64,000 bases of DNA from CAMAXB01 sp964476565 (GTDB taxonomy: Bacteria > Verrucomicrobiota > Verrucomicrobiia > Opitutales > Opitutaceae): positions 17,635 to 81,634 of the forward strand of contig CAYZBG010000013.1 in assembly GCA_964476565.1 (NCBI GenBank), read 5' to 3'. Below, in pieces: positions 1 through 8,559 of this stretch (positions are counted from its first letter, which is position 1; every line of letters begins with the position of its first letter). A program made the position numbers and the translations under genes. The notes beneath the pieces were generated by a model. That model searched no databases. It saw only the letters and a program-made list of their open reading frames with translations, and was not told the origin of the DNA.

Positions 1-2
1 CT

Positions 3-22
3 CCACCGCGATGGCGCGGTGG
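3..22 (-). terminator. Hairpin just downstream of the enolase-superfamily gene
   Basis: Perfect 8-bp stem CCACCGCG / CGCGGTGG with loop ATGG, 8 bases beyond the stop codon of the leftmost minus-strand gene. Any U-tract would lie off the window edge, so whether it ends transcription cannot be judged. Confidence 0.3.
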
Positions 23-30
23 GACACGCA

Positions 31-1470
31 TCAGCGTGACACGGAGACGGCCGGCTCGCCGGCCGGCGTACCGAAGCTGGCCAACGGAACCGGCAGCGGG
101 CGGCTGATCTCTTCGAGACGGTAGCCAAATCCCGGCCCGCGAATGCTGTCCAACGTGAGGTGTCCGTCACGACGATGGAAAAGGCCCGGGTGCACCTTTG
201 CCTCCGGCTCAGATGCTTGGGGATAGAACTGCGCGGCGTTGCTCTCGACCCCCATGATGGTGCCCACGTGGGCGGCGAGCTGCACGTGCGGCAGCATTGC
301 CAGCATGGGATTGGTCAGATCCTGCACCATCAGGGTCATGCCGTGGGCTTTGCCCCAGCAGGCGGCGAGCAGCGCCCCGGTCTGCGTCTTGCAGGTCTTG
401 AGGGCGACGCTGGTCCAGCCGAGCTCGCGCCCCAGGGCCACATGCTCCCAGTCGTGCGCACTCTCGTCCATGAAGAGCGGCTTCCGCGCCGAGATCGCAT
501 GGACGTCGAGCGGATGGCGATGCAGGTCGTACGGAAACGGCTGCTCCACGTAGAGGATGCTCTTGTAGATCTCCGGATGCTCCGCCATCAGCCGGTCGAG
601 GAAACCCACGACGTAGTCGACGCTCTCGGCGGTGCAGTTGAAATCGGCCGTGAGCCAGGGCACCTCCAGTTCCCGGGCGATGCGACCGACGTGAACCGTC
701 CGTTCGTAATCCCAATCGAAATCGTCGCCGCGCAACTTGAACTTCAGGCACTTCAATCCGTCCCGCCGGATCCAGTCGGCGAGCAGCACGGGGTGTCCGT
801 CCTTCGGTTCGTTGCCGGTCAGTTCACCGGGCAGGACCGCGTCGAGACCGCCCACGAGGTGCCAGACCGGCAGGCGGGTCGGCACCGGATCGACAAAGAA
901 GTCACGCGGATAACGTCCGGCGAAACTCACCTGGGTGCCGGCCGCCGGCGTGAGATAGGCGGAGAGATCGCGATTGAGATAGTCCGGTCCGTAGGTCTCG
1001 TACACCGGACGTCCCACGCTGACACCGAACGCATCATGCAGGGCCAGGTCGAAGGCCGAGCAGCAGACCAGCGCGGCGAGCCAGGGCATCGGCTCGGCCA
1101 ACGTCGACGCGGCGTTGAACTGGCGCCACGCATCCACCAGGGCCTCCTTCTGGAACGCATGCCCGACCTCGAGCGGATCGCCGATCCGATCGAAGGACGC
1201 CCAGCGTTTCGCGAGCACGCCGGAAAACGCAAGCAAGGCGCGTTCCCGCTCCTCGAACGACAAGGTGCTCGGCCAGACCCAGGTGACCGACAGGGGCGTC
1301 TCGGCCCACCCTTCGGCCTCGCGGCCGGCCCGGTTCCGCACTCGTAGGCGCACGCGGGCGCAGTGAACCCGGTTCACCACCTCGCGCCCAAACTTCAACG
1401 GCGTGCGGGTCGTAACCGGCAGGATGAACAACGTGGCGGCGACGGGCCGGATGTCGGTCGGATGAGGCAT
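31..1470 (-). CDS. Enolase-superfamily enzyme, muconate-cycloisomerase-like subgroup
   Basis: Protein of 479 residues in the mandelate racemase/muconate lactonizing enzyme superfamily. Acid-base residues can be placed in order: K-F-K at 243-245, Asp in LTADFN (about 276), Glu in YVEQPF (about 309), Asp/Glu in FMDES (335-336) and Lys in ALKTCKTQTG (358). A lysine on each side of the barrel and a three-acid metal site are typical of the muconate-cycloisomerase/dipeptide-epimerase subgroup, whose members abstract a proton alpha to a carboxylate. It is longer than usual (family about 350-430) through an extended N-terminal capping part. No signal peptide, so cytoplasmic. The ATG at 1470 (MPHPTDIRP) was preferred to an in-frame start 15 codons upstream because the upstream one lies in the terminator-like hairpin. 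The substrate is not predictable; the neighbours suggest a sugar acid. Confidence 0.8.
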   Translation of the reverse strand: MPHPTDIRPVAATLFILPVTTRTPLKFGREVVNRVHCARVRLRVRNRAGREAEGWAETPLSVTWVWPSTLSFEERERALLAFSGVLAKRWASFDRIGDPLEVGHAFQKEALVDAWRQFNAASTLAEPMPWLAALVCCSAFDLALHDAFGVSVGRPVYETYGPDYLNRDLSAYLTPAAGTQVSFAGRYPRDFFVDPVPTRLPVWHLVGGLDAVLPGELTGNEPKDGHPVLLADWIRRDGLKCLKFKLRGDDFDWDYERTVHVGRIARELEVPWLTADFNCTAESVDYVVGFLDRLMAEHPEIYKSILYVEQPFPYDLHRHPLDVHAISARKPLFMDESAHDWEHVALGRELGWTSVALKTCKTQTGALLAACWGKAHGMTLMVQDLTNPMLAMLPHVQLAAHVGTIMGVESNAAQFYPQASEPEAKVHPGLFHRRDGHLTLDSIRGPGFGYRLEEISRPLPVPLASFGTPAGEPAVSVSR

Positions 1471-1477
1471 GGGCAGT

Positions 1478-1511
1478 AAAAAAACAACCCGGGTCGAGAG
1501 ACCGGCCCGGG
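1478..1511 (-). terminator. Probable intrinsic terminator between the ThuA/haem gene and the enolase-superfamily gene
   Basis: On the minus strand an inverted repeat (CCCGGG at 1506-1511 and 1488-1493; alternative inner stem GACC/GGTC with loop GAGA) is followed by a T-rich run, seen on plus as TAAAAAAACAA at 1478-1487. It follows the stop of the ThuA/haem gene (1535) by about 25 bases and precedes the ATG of the next gene (1470). It probably ends or attenuates the operon. Confidence 0.5.
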
Positions 1512-1534
1512 TCAAGGCAGGCGTTGGCTTACGT

Positions 1535-4500
1535 TCACTGGCCCGGTGACCGGATGCCGGGTTCCTCGCTGCCGACGAGCGGTTGGGTGATGCGCAGGTA
1601 GGCGAACAGATCGCGGATCTGCTCGTCGGTCAGGTCATGGGTCAGCCCCTCGGGCATCAGGGAACGTCCCATGCTGGTGAGCACCTCGATCGCACTGCGC
1701 TCGACCGGCAGGCTGATACCGGCCATGTCGCGCAACACCACGCGCTCGCTGTCCTGGCGGGCCAGGAAGCCGGCATGCGTGGCGCCGTCCTTGGTGGTCA
1801 GGACGAACGATTCGTACCCTTCGCGGATCTCGGCGTTGGGATTGATGATCGCGAGTGCGAGCGAGGCCGACTCATCCCGCTTGAAAGACGTAAGGTCGGG
1901 ACCGATCTCGCCGCCCTTGCCGTAGAACTTGTGGCACGCCAGGCACCGCTGGGCATAGAGCTCGCGCCCCGCGTAGGGGCTGCCGCGTCCGTTGCCTAGC
2001 GCCGCCAGCACGCGGGCAATCTCCGCCTCGGTCGCCTCCGGCATCGTCGTCGTGCGCCGGCCAAAGACCCCATCGACCTCGCCGGCCAGCGACCCGTTGT
2101 CGACCAGCCGCAGGCGTTCCTGCATTTCGACCGGCACCGCCGCGGACGGCAGGCGTTGGTCCTTCAGCGCCCCGAGCAAAGCGGCCGCACTGGCACGCCG
2201 GCTGGATAACACGCTCAACGCCACGGATTGCTCCGAGGGCGTAAAGCCGGAAAACGCCGACAGCATCGCCTCGGTCAGGCTTCCGTCTTCGTACGCCGCC
2301 GTCGCCCCAAGCGCGGCAAGCCGGAGGTCCGACGGCCGCCCGGCGATGATCTCGCGCAGGGCGCCGGCCGCCGGGGCATACGGCACTTCGCCAAACGTCG
2401 TGGCGAGACGGATACGTTCGACCATCGGCGTCGTCTCATCCACCAGCCGGCGGACGGCCTCGACGAGCGCCGCCGGATCCCGCTGGCGGACCCGCAGGGC
2501 GAGCGAACCGCCGCCGGACTTGATCAGGGCATCGACCAGCGCATCCGGTAGGGTCGGAAGGGTGCGGCCTTCGAAGGCCTGCTCGAATCCGGCCAACAGG
2601 GGCTGGCGGGCGGCGGCATCGGGCGCCAGCGAAAGGAGGCGGACGCACGCCGCATAGTCCTCCGCCGTGCCGGCGGCGGCAAAACGCCGCATCAGGCGGG
2701 GCAGGATCTCGGTTTGCACCAGGGGCTGGCGCCAAAGCTTCGATTCACCCTGTCGGTCGAAGAGCGCCAGCACGTCCGCCCGATGGGTGGCGCACTTGTC
2801 CTCGACCGCCCACCAGAGTTGGAGCGGGAGATAGGGATCGCTTTCGCCGGGATTCATCATCACCGCCGCGGCCAGGGCGAGGCCGGTGTCACCGGGCAGG
2901 CGCTTCGCCGACGCCGCCAGCTGGCTGCGCACCTCGGGATGCGTTTCCCGCTCCGCCAAGGCAACCAGCCCGGATGCAACCGCGGACGTCACCTCCGAGG
3001 CATCGGCGAGCAGGCGGGCCGTCCAGAGCCGGACATGCGGATCCGCATGCGTGAGCAATCCCAAGGCGGTGCCGTCGTCGAGGCCTCCGCTGGCCGCGAG
3101 GGCCCAAAGCGCTTCCAAGGAAAACTGGCTGACCTCATTGCCGGCGAGCTGGCGCCGCAAGGTCGGGATGATCGTGGCATCGCGACGGTCGGCGAGCAGC
3201 CGTTGCGCGGTTTCGCGCGTCCAGCGATTGTCACCGCGAAGCAGCTCCACGAGTTCGAGCGACGTCCTCGCACCCAGATCGAAGGCCGGGAGACCGGGGT
3301 TGGTCCCGGCGGCCCGCACGCGGTAGATGCGTCCGTCTTCCTTGGTGATCTGGCCCTCGTGGTTGCGGTAATGATTCACCTGCACGTCGTACCAGTCGGC
3401 CACGTAAATGGCTCCGTCGGGGCCGTGCTTGATATCGACCGGACGGAACTTCGGGTCGCCGGAGCGGATGACAAAACCCACATCCGTCGTGCCGAAGGTC
3501 GATCCCCGCGGCAGCATCTGGGCCAAGGGCAGATAGCGGTTCATCGGGTCCACGCCGATCAACTTGCCATCATACGCGGACGGCAGCGCTCCCCCTTCAT
3601 AGATGATGAAATTGTGCGTGAAACGGGACACCGCCTCGTGCGGCATCGCGGGGAAGTAGCCGAAGGCGTACGGATTGGAGAGCTCGCCGTGCTTCTCGAA
3701 GCCTTTGCGGAAGTAGCCGCCTTGAACGTAGTGAAAGCCGCGGGTGTTGCCCCCGTTGTGGCCCGAGTAGACACGTCCCTTCGCATCGATTTCGCAGCCG
3801 AATGTGTTGCCACCGCCCTCGGCGAACACCTCGAAGCGGCGCGACTCCGGATGGTATCGCCAGATGCCCTGGCCCACGAGGCGGACGATCGGCTCGGTGT
3901 CGATGCCTGGACGGACGATGTCCGCTGTCACCGTCGAACCGACCGCGCCGTACAGCCAGCCGTCGGGGCCGAAGCGCAATGAATTCGCCACCGCGTGAGA
4001 GTCCTCGAAGTTGAAGCCTTCGAGGTGGACGGTCGGCGCCGCGTCCGGCACGTCGTCGCGATTGGCGTCCGGATAGAACAGCAGGTGCGGCGGCGAGAGC
4101 ACCCACACGCCGCCCCGGCCGTGCGCCACCGAGGTGGTGATGTTCAAACCATCGAGGAACACGGTCTTCTTCGCAAAGGAGCCGTCGCCTTTCACATCCT
4201 CAAAGATTGCAATGCGGTCCTTGCCGCGAAACTTCGCCTTCTCAGGCGTATCGTACGGCGGCGGCGGCTTCTTGCCGTCGTACACCACGCGCCAGATGCT
4301 GTCGCGTGAGACGGCGTTGAGCCCGGCGGGCGACGGGTACTGCAGGTACTCCACCACCCACATGCGCCCGCGCTCGTCGAAGTTGAGAAACACGGGCTGC
4401 GCCACGGCCGGCTCCTGCGCGACGAGGTCGATCGCGAGGTCGGGAGGCGTGCGCAGCTGATTGACGCTCGCCGAAGGCGCCCCGCCGGCGGCGGCCCACC

Positions 4501-5251
4501 GCACCCCGTTGCGCAGCAGGGCGGTGAAGGACGGATTGGCAAAGTCAGCCGGCATGCCGAGGGAGGTGTAGAACGTCCGTCCCCCGTCATCGCGCGTGAA
4601 GGTCCAGGCCACCGGCTCGCTCTTGTCGCCCTCGACCGTGCCGATCAGCACCGGTTCGGCGCGGGGAGCAAGCGGAGTGACCTTGTACATCCAGGCCGGG
4701 GATTCGAAGGGCAGCGCCACCCCGTCGAGCAGCGGCGACGCCGGATTCGGCGCACTCATGCGACTGATCAAACCGCGGGGATGGTAACCGCTGTAGTTGC
4801 CACCGATCACGACCCGGTCCCACTCCGGCCACTCGGAGCCGCCTTCGGGCTGGCCGTTGCGGCCCCGGGCAAAGGCATGGTTGGCCGTGCGGATGCCAAC
4901 CACCGGTTTGCCCGCGAGCACGTACTTTCGCACCAGATCGAGCTGGGATTTGGGCGGAAGCCGACGGCGCACGCTGACCAGCAGCAGGTCGGCATCCTCC
5001 ACCTCCTCCATCCGGTCGAAGACCGAATTGGTGACTTCGCGCCCCGCCGACACCACGACGACACGATACTCCGGCAGGTGCTCGGCCGCGAAGGCCGGCA
5101 GGGTGCGCTCGGTTTCGTATTCGTTATCCCCGATGAGCAGGACGAGTTTTTTCCGGGCGGATTCGGGCTGGGCCGCCGTTGCGAGCGACGAGAGACCGAG
5201 GAAGCCGATGCAACCGGCGAGGACTGTGCGGAGGAGGAACGAGGACACCAT
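1535..5251 (-). CDS. PVC-type ThuA domain / beta-propeller dehydrogenase-like / cytochrome c protein
   Basis: Very large exported protein (1238 residues), a family mostly confined to Planctomycetes and Verrucomicrobia. A signal peptide (MVSSFLLRTVLAGCIGFLG..ATAA) is followed by a ThuA-like domain (about 25-250, starting KLVLLIGDNEYETERTLP), a propeller of the PVC 'membrane-bound dehydrogenase' type (about 260-640), helical HEAT-like repeats (about 640-1050), and a C-terminal cytochrome c domain with haem motif C-L-A-C-H near residue 1103. The conserved IGPDLT segment follows the haem site. The expected role is periplasmic oxidation linked to electron transfer, possibly of a sugar; no member function fits precisely. 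The start at 5251 was chosen because it gives a clean signal peptide. It lies 92 bases downstream of the TonB receptor gene, probably in the same transcript. Confidence 0.85.
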   Translation of the reverse strand: MVSSFLLRTVLAGCIGFLGLSSLATAAQPESARKKLVLLIGDNEYETERTLPAFAAEHLPEYRVVVVSAGREVTNSVFDRMEEVEDADLLLVSVRRRLPPKSQLDLVRKYVLAGKPVVGIRTANHAFARGRNGQPEGGSEWPEWDRVVIGGNYSGYHPRGLISRMSAPNPASPLLDGVALPFESPAWMYKVTPLAPRAEPVLIGTVEGDKSEPVAWTFTRDDGGRTFYTSLGMPADFANPSFTALLRNGVRWAAAGGAPSASVNQLRTPPDLAIDLVAQEPAVAQPVFLNFDERGRMWVVEYLQYPSPAGLNAVSRDSIWRVVYDGKKPPPPYDTPEKAKFRGKDRIAIFEDVKGDGSFAKKTVFLDGLNITTSVAHGRGGVWVLSPPHLLFYPDANRDDVPDAAPTVHLEGFNFEDSHAVANSLRFGPDGWLYGAVGSTVTADIVRPGIDTEPIVRLVGQGIWRYHPESRRFEVFAEGGGNTFGCEIDAKGRVYSGHNGGNTRGFHYVQGGYFRKGFEKHGELSNPYAFGYFPAMPHEAVSRFTHNFIIYEGGALPSAYDGKLIGVDPMNRYLPLAQMLPRGSTFGTTDVGFVIRSGDPKFRPVDIKHGPDGAIYVADWYDVQVNHYRNHEGQITKEDGRIYRVRAAGTNPGLPAFDLGARTSLELVELLRGDNRWTRETAQRLLADRRDATIIPTLRRQLAGNEVSQFSLEALWALAASGGLDDGTALGLLTHADPHVRLWTARLLADASEVTSAVASGLVALAERETHPEVRSQLAASAKRLPGDTGLALAAAVMMNPGESDPYLPLQLWWAVEDKCATHRADVLALFDRQGESKLWRQPLVQTEILPRLMRRFAAAGTAEDYAACVRLLSLAPDAAARQPLLAGFEQAFEGRTLPTLPDALVDALIKSGGGSLALRVRQRDPAALVEAVRRLVDETTPMVERIRLATTFGEVPYAPAAGALREIIAGRPSDLRLAALGATAAYEDGSLTEAMLSAFSGFTPSEQSVALSVLSSRRASAAALLGALKDQRLPSAAVPVEMQERLRLVDNGSLAGEVDGVFGRRTTTMPEATEAEIARVLAALGNGRGSPYAGRELYAQRCLACHKFYGKGGEIGPDLTSFKRDESASLALAIINPNAEIREGYESFVLTTKDGATHAGFLARQDSERVVLRDMAGISLPVERSAIEVLTSMGRSLMPEGLTHDLTDEQIRDLFAYLRITQPLVGSEEPGIRSPGQ

Positions 5252-5343
5252 GGATCGGAGATGAGAATGCGGATCCGCCCGCAAAGGGGCGAATCCGCGA
5301 GGTTGGACATCCGGACGGAATCCGGTGGGGGCGGTGAGTGAAG

Positions 5344-8300
5344 TTATAGGCGGAAATTCATGCCGAGCGAGACCAGCGGACTCATTTCCTTGATGTTGCG
5401 CGCCCGGCCGTTGAACCACTCCGAGCCGGAGTCCGGCTCGTCGAAGATGTTGTTGAAGTCGAGGTACGCGTCGATCTTGTCGGTCAGACGGTACATCGTC
5501 TTCACATCCACCGTCCGGCGACGAATGGTGTACCAGAGGCGGGCCTGGCTGGCGTTGTACGAGCTGAGGAACTCGTCCGTGTAGTTGTACTGCAGGCGCA
5601 CGGTGATCTTGCCGCGGATGTAGGAGATGCCGGCGTTGGCCGTCATCGGATTGAATCCGGGCACCTCGCTGGTCGACTGCAGCCCGCCGCCGCTCTCGTA
5701 GTCACCTTCGATGTCCATCTTGGTGTACGTGGCGTAGGCGCCGAAGCCGCTCCAGAATCCGGGCAGGTGGGTGAACTGCTGATTGTAGTTCAGTTCAAGT
5801 CCGCGCACCCGGGCGGAGCCGCCGTTGTATTGGGTGGTCAGCGTGTAGCCGACGTAGTTGCCGCCGAAGCCATTGTCCGGCCCGCTGCCCACCACCGCCC
5901 CGCTGGCCGTGTAGATGAAGCGGTCGATCTCCTTCAGGAACACGCCTGCCGAGATGACGCCGGCCGGCTCGAAGTAATACTCGACGCTTAGGTCGAAGTT
6001 GTCGGCCCGCTGGGCCTTGAGGTTCGGGTTGGTCGTCGAGATCGTCTGGTTGTCGTCGTTGACCGTGGTGCGCGGGATCAGCTGGCCGATTCCCGGGCGG
6101 CCGATGTTGGTCGCGTAGCTCAGACGGGTGATCAGGTTGCGCACCGGCGTGTACTTGAAATGCAGACCCGGGAAGATGTCACGGGTCTTGCCCTCCGATG
6201 TCTGGCGACGGCCATACTCCTCGCGATTGCGGCGCTCGAGTTCGGCGTCGGTGACCGGACCAACCCAGGCGGCCCGGCGGGCCTTTTCCTCGGGGGACAG
6301 GTACTGCAGGGCGCCCTCGCCCACGACCTCGGTTTCCTCGACTCGAAGGCCGCCCATGACGGAGAGCTTCCCGAGGTCGACGTTGCCCATGATGTAGGCC
6401 GCCGTGATGGTCTCCTCGAAGCGTTGCAGGCCGGTCAGTTCGGTCTGCACGTTGCGCGCCACGTCCGGTTTGAAGAGCTGGGGCGACTGAGCGAAGATCT
6501 GGTCAATGCCCACGCGGCCCTCACCCGGGAAGTTGGCGTAAGGCAGCGTCGCATAACGCGAGAGCTCCGTATCCGGAACCGGATACCCGCGGCCGAACTG
6601 GGCCAGGTTGTCGTCGTTGAGCCCGGTCGCGGGATTGATGCCCATCACGCCGTCCGGGCCGACGTAGTTGCCGCGGTAGGAATTGTCGGTCAGGTCGCGC
6701 TTCTGCTGGCGGATGCGGACGCCGGACTTAACCCAGGAAGGCGCAAGGGTGTCGAAGCGCTTCGTCGCGTTGAACGCCGCGCCGATGTAGCGGTCCTTGC
6801 TGTTGCGGATCGTGCTGTTGTAGGTGTTCGACAGGTAGGTATTGAGATCCCGCACGTCGGGTCCGGCGGTCTGGGTGACATACGGGAAGTACGGATTGTC
6901 GCGCTTCTCGATCGTGAACCCGATGCCGCGCGCCGTGTAGGCGATCTCCCGGGTGCCCGGGTAGTCGGTTTCCGCATACGACTGGTAGACGTCGTAATCG
7001 AGGTCGACCGTCTCGTACTTGTGCACGCCGCCGAGTTGGAGGTAGTTCGATTTCGCCACCTTGTTCAGGTACTGGGGAAACAGCTCGACCGTGCTGGCCG
7101 TGACCGGACGGACGGCCGTGAAGGTTTCCGTGTAGCCTGGGATGATGCCGCCCGTGCCGGTGAAGTTGCCGTTCGCATCGACGCCGGCGATCGACTGGTT
7201 GGTCTGCCAGGTTTCGCGGTACTGGGTCTTGTCTTCGTCGCTGAAGTCGACCGAGCCGTTGAGGTAGAATCGGACCTCGTCATCGAGCTTGTAGTCGAGC
7301 TTGAGGTTCGCGCCGCCACGGGTGCGGGTGATGCGCGAGTCGCGCCAGTCGAAGCTGTAGGTGTATGCCGGTCCGTCGGTGCCGTTGGGCAGATTCTGGT
7401 AGGACTGCATCGACTCGGAGAGGATCGACGGTACGACGCGGTAGCCGAGGTTCACGGCGACGCCGAGCTTGTCGTTGAACACTTCGGAGTAGTTCAGCGA
7501 ATAGCTGCGCGGTTTCGGCCAGTCGGTGTCACGCGGATCCCACGGACGCCAGATCGAGCCGATCGAGCCGCTGATGCGGCGCTCCGGCGAGCTGTCGAAG
7601 GCGCTCTTGGTGACCAGATTGACGGCGCCGCCAATCGAATCACCATCCATGTCAGGCGTAGGCGACTTGACGACCTCCATGCGCTCGATCGCATCGGCAT
7701 TCGTATGCTCGAACTGGTACTCGCGCGACGTGCCGGCCGAGGCGGCGTTGGCAGCGCGGTTGCCGTTGATCGTCACCGTATTCAGATTCTGGCTCATGCC
7801 ACGGATGCGGACGTAACGGATATCGCCGTCCATCGACTGACCCTCGACGCCGGGCAGGCGGATGAGCAGGTCGGCGGGATTGCCGGCCAGATTGCCGAAC
7901 GCATCGGCCGACACGATGCTCTTCACGCCCGGAGACTGGCGCTGCAGGGTGATCGCCTGCGCATTGCCCTCGCGCTCGCCGGCGACGACGAATTCGCCGA
8001 GGGTGTAGACGTCGGACGTCAGTTTGAAATCCTGGCGGATCGATCCGCCGGCCGTGACGGCCACCGATGTCTCCACCGGATCGAGTCCGGTGTAGGACAC
8101 CTGGATCAGGACCTGGCCCGGAGCGACATTGGTGAAGCGAAAGGCACCCTGCTCATCCGTGTAGACTTCGCGGTTGCCACCTTGAACGAGCACCACCCGT
8201 GCGCCTTCCAACGTGCGGCCGGTGGCGACGTTGATCACGGTGCCGGTGACGATGCCTTGCTGGGACTCCGCCGTCTGGGCGGAGGCGAGGGAAACGACTG

Positions 8301-8358
8301 ACGGAACGGCCACAGCGGTTGCGGCCAGCCAGGTCAGCGCGGGAATCAAGCGGGTCAT
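5344..8358 (-). CDS. TonB-dependent receptor with N-terminal carboxypeptidase-regulatory-like domain
   Basis: Outer-membrane receptor of 1004 residues. After a Sec signal peptide (cleavage near ASAQ, residues 25-28) comes a carboxypeptidase D regulatory-like beta-sandwich (about 34-110, GIVTGTVINVATGRTLEGARV), then a plug with the NPADLLIRLPGV and VRIRGMSQNLNTVTINGNR segments, then a beta-barrel ending in aromatic-rich GMNFRL. The plug style (RLPGVEGQ, E..NADAIERMEVVKSPTPDMDGDSIGG) is that of the large 'Caulobacter-type' receptors usually tied to glycan uptake. It sits between GH95 and the ThuA/haem gene, which suggests it imports the oligosaccharide handled by this operon. The 200-base leader before the start holds two hairpins. 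Confidence 0.93.
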   Translation of the reverse strand: MTRLIPALTWLAATAVAVPSVVSLASAQTAESQQGIVTGTVINVATGRTLEGARVVLVQGGNREVYTDEQGAFRFTNVAPGQVLIQVSYTGLDPVETSVAVTAGGSIRQDFKLTSDVYTLGEFVVAGEREGNAQAITLQRQSPGVKSIVSADAFGNLAGNPADLLIRLPGVEGQSMDGDIRYVRIRGMSQNLNTVTINGNRAANAASAGTSREYQFEHTNADAIERMEVVKSPTPDMDGDSIGGAVNLVTKSAFDSSPERRISGSIGSIWRPWDPRDTDWPKPRSYSLNYSEVFNDKLGVAVNLGYRVVPSILSESMQSYQNLPNGTDGPAYTYSFDWRDSRITRTRGGANLKLDYKLDDEVRFYLNGSVDFSDEDKTQYRETWQTNQSIAGVDANGNFTGTGGIIPGYTETFTAVRPVTASTVELFPQYLNKVAKSNYLQLGGVHKYETVDLDYDVYQSYAETDYPGTREIAYTARGIGFTIEKRDNPYFPYVTQTAGPDVRDLNTYLSNTYNSTIRNSKDRYIGAAFNATKRFDTLAPSWVKSGVRIRQQKRDLTDNSYRGNYVGPDGVMGINPATGLNDDNLAQFGRGYPVPDTELSRYATLPYANFPGEGRVGIDQIFAQSPQLFKPDVARNVQTELTGLQRFEETITAAYIMGNVDLGKLSVMGGLRVEETEVVGEGALQYLSPEEKARRAAWVGPVTDAELERRNREEYGRRQTSEGKTRDIFPGLHFKYTPVRNLITRLSYATNIGRPGIGQLIPRTTVNDDNQTISTTNPNLKAQRADNFDLSVEYYFEPAGVISAGVFLKEIDRFIYTASGAVVGSGPDNGFGGNYVGYTLTTQYNGGSARVRGLELNYNQQFTHLPGFWSGFGAYATYTKMDIEGDYESGGGLQSTSEVPGFNPMTANAGISYIRGKITVRLQYNYTDEFLSSYNASQARLWYTIRRRTVDVKTMYRLTDKIDAYLDFNNIFDEPDSGSEWFNGRARNIKEMSPLVSLGMNFRL

Positions 8359-8484
8359 GGGGAATCAGGGGTTGGGGTCGTGCGCCGCGTCAGGCCGGGC
8401 GAAGGGGGCCGCACCGGCCGTGGGTGATAACGCTGCACAAGATGACGACGCTCTTGGGAAACGGGACGCATCGCCGGCATTCAA

Positions 8485-8547
8485 CGGGCAATTTGTGCCT
8501 TCTTATGCCCGGTTTTGTTCACCGCCTGGGGGCGCGTTTCCGCCCCC
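8485..8547 (-). other. Two hairpins in the GH95 to TonB-receptor intergenic region
   Basis: The 201-base gap holds a 7-bp GC hairpin (GGGGGCG 8528-8534 / CGCCCCC 8541-8547, loop CGTTTC), beginning 12 bases past the GH95 stop, and a second with CGGGCA 8485-8490 / TGCCCG 8506-8511. Neither has a good minus-strand U-tract. They could be mRNA-processing or 3'-stabilising structures that set different levels of the two gene products. The rest of the gap shows nothing further. Confidence 0.3.
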
Positions 8548-8559
8548 GGGCGGCTTAGC

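Noticed and set aside
8512..8519. GTTTTGTT after the hairpin at 8485-8511 as a plus-strand terminator
   Set aside because: No plus-strand gene ends near it, and the T-run is interrupted.
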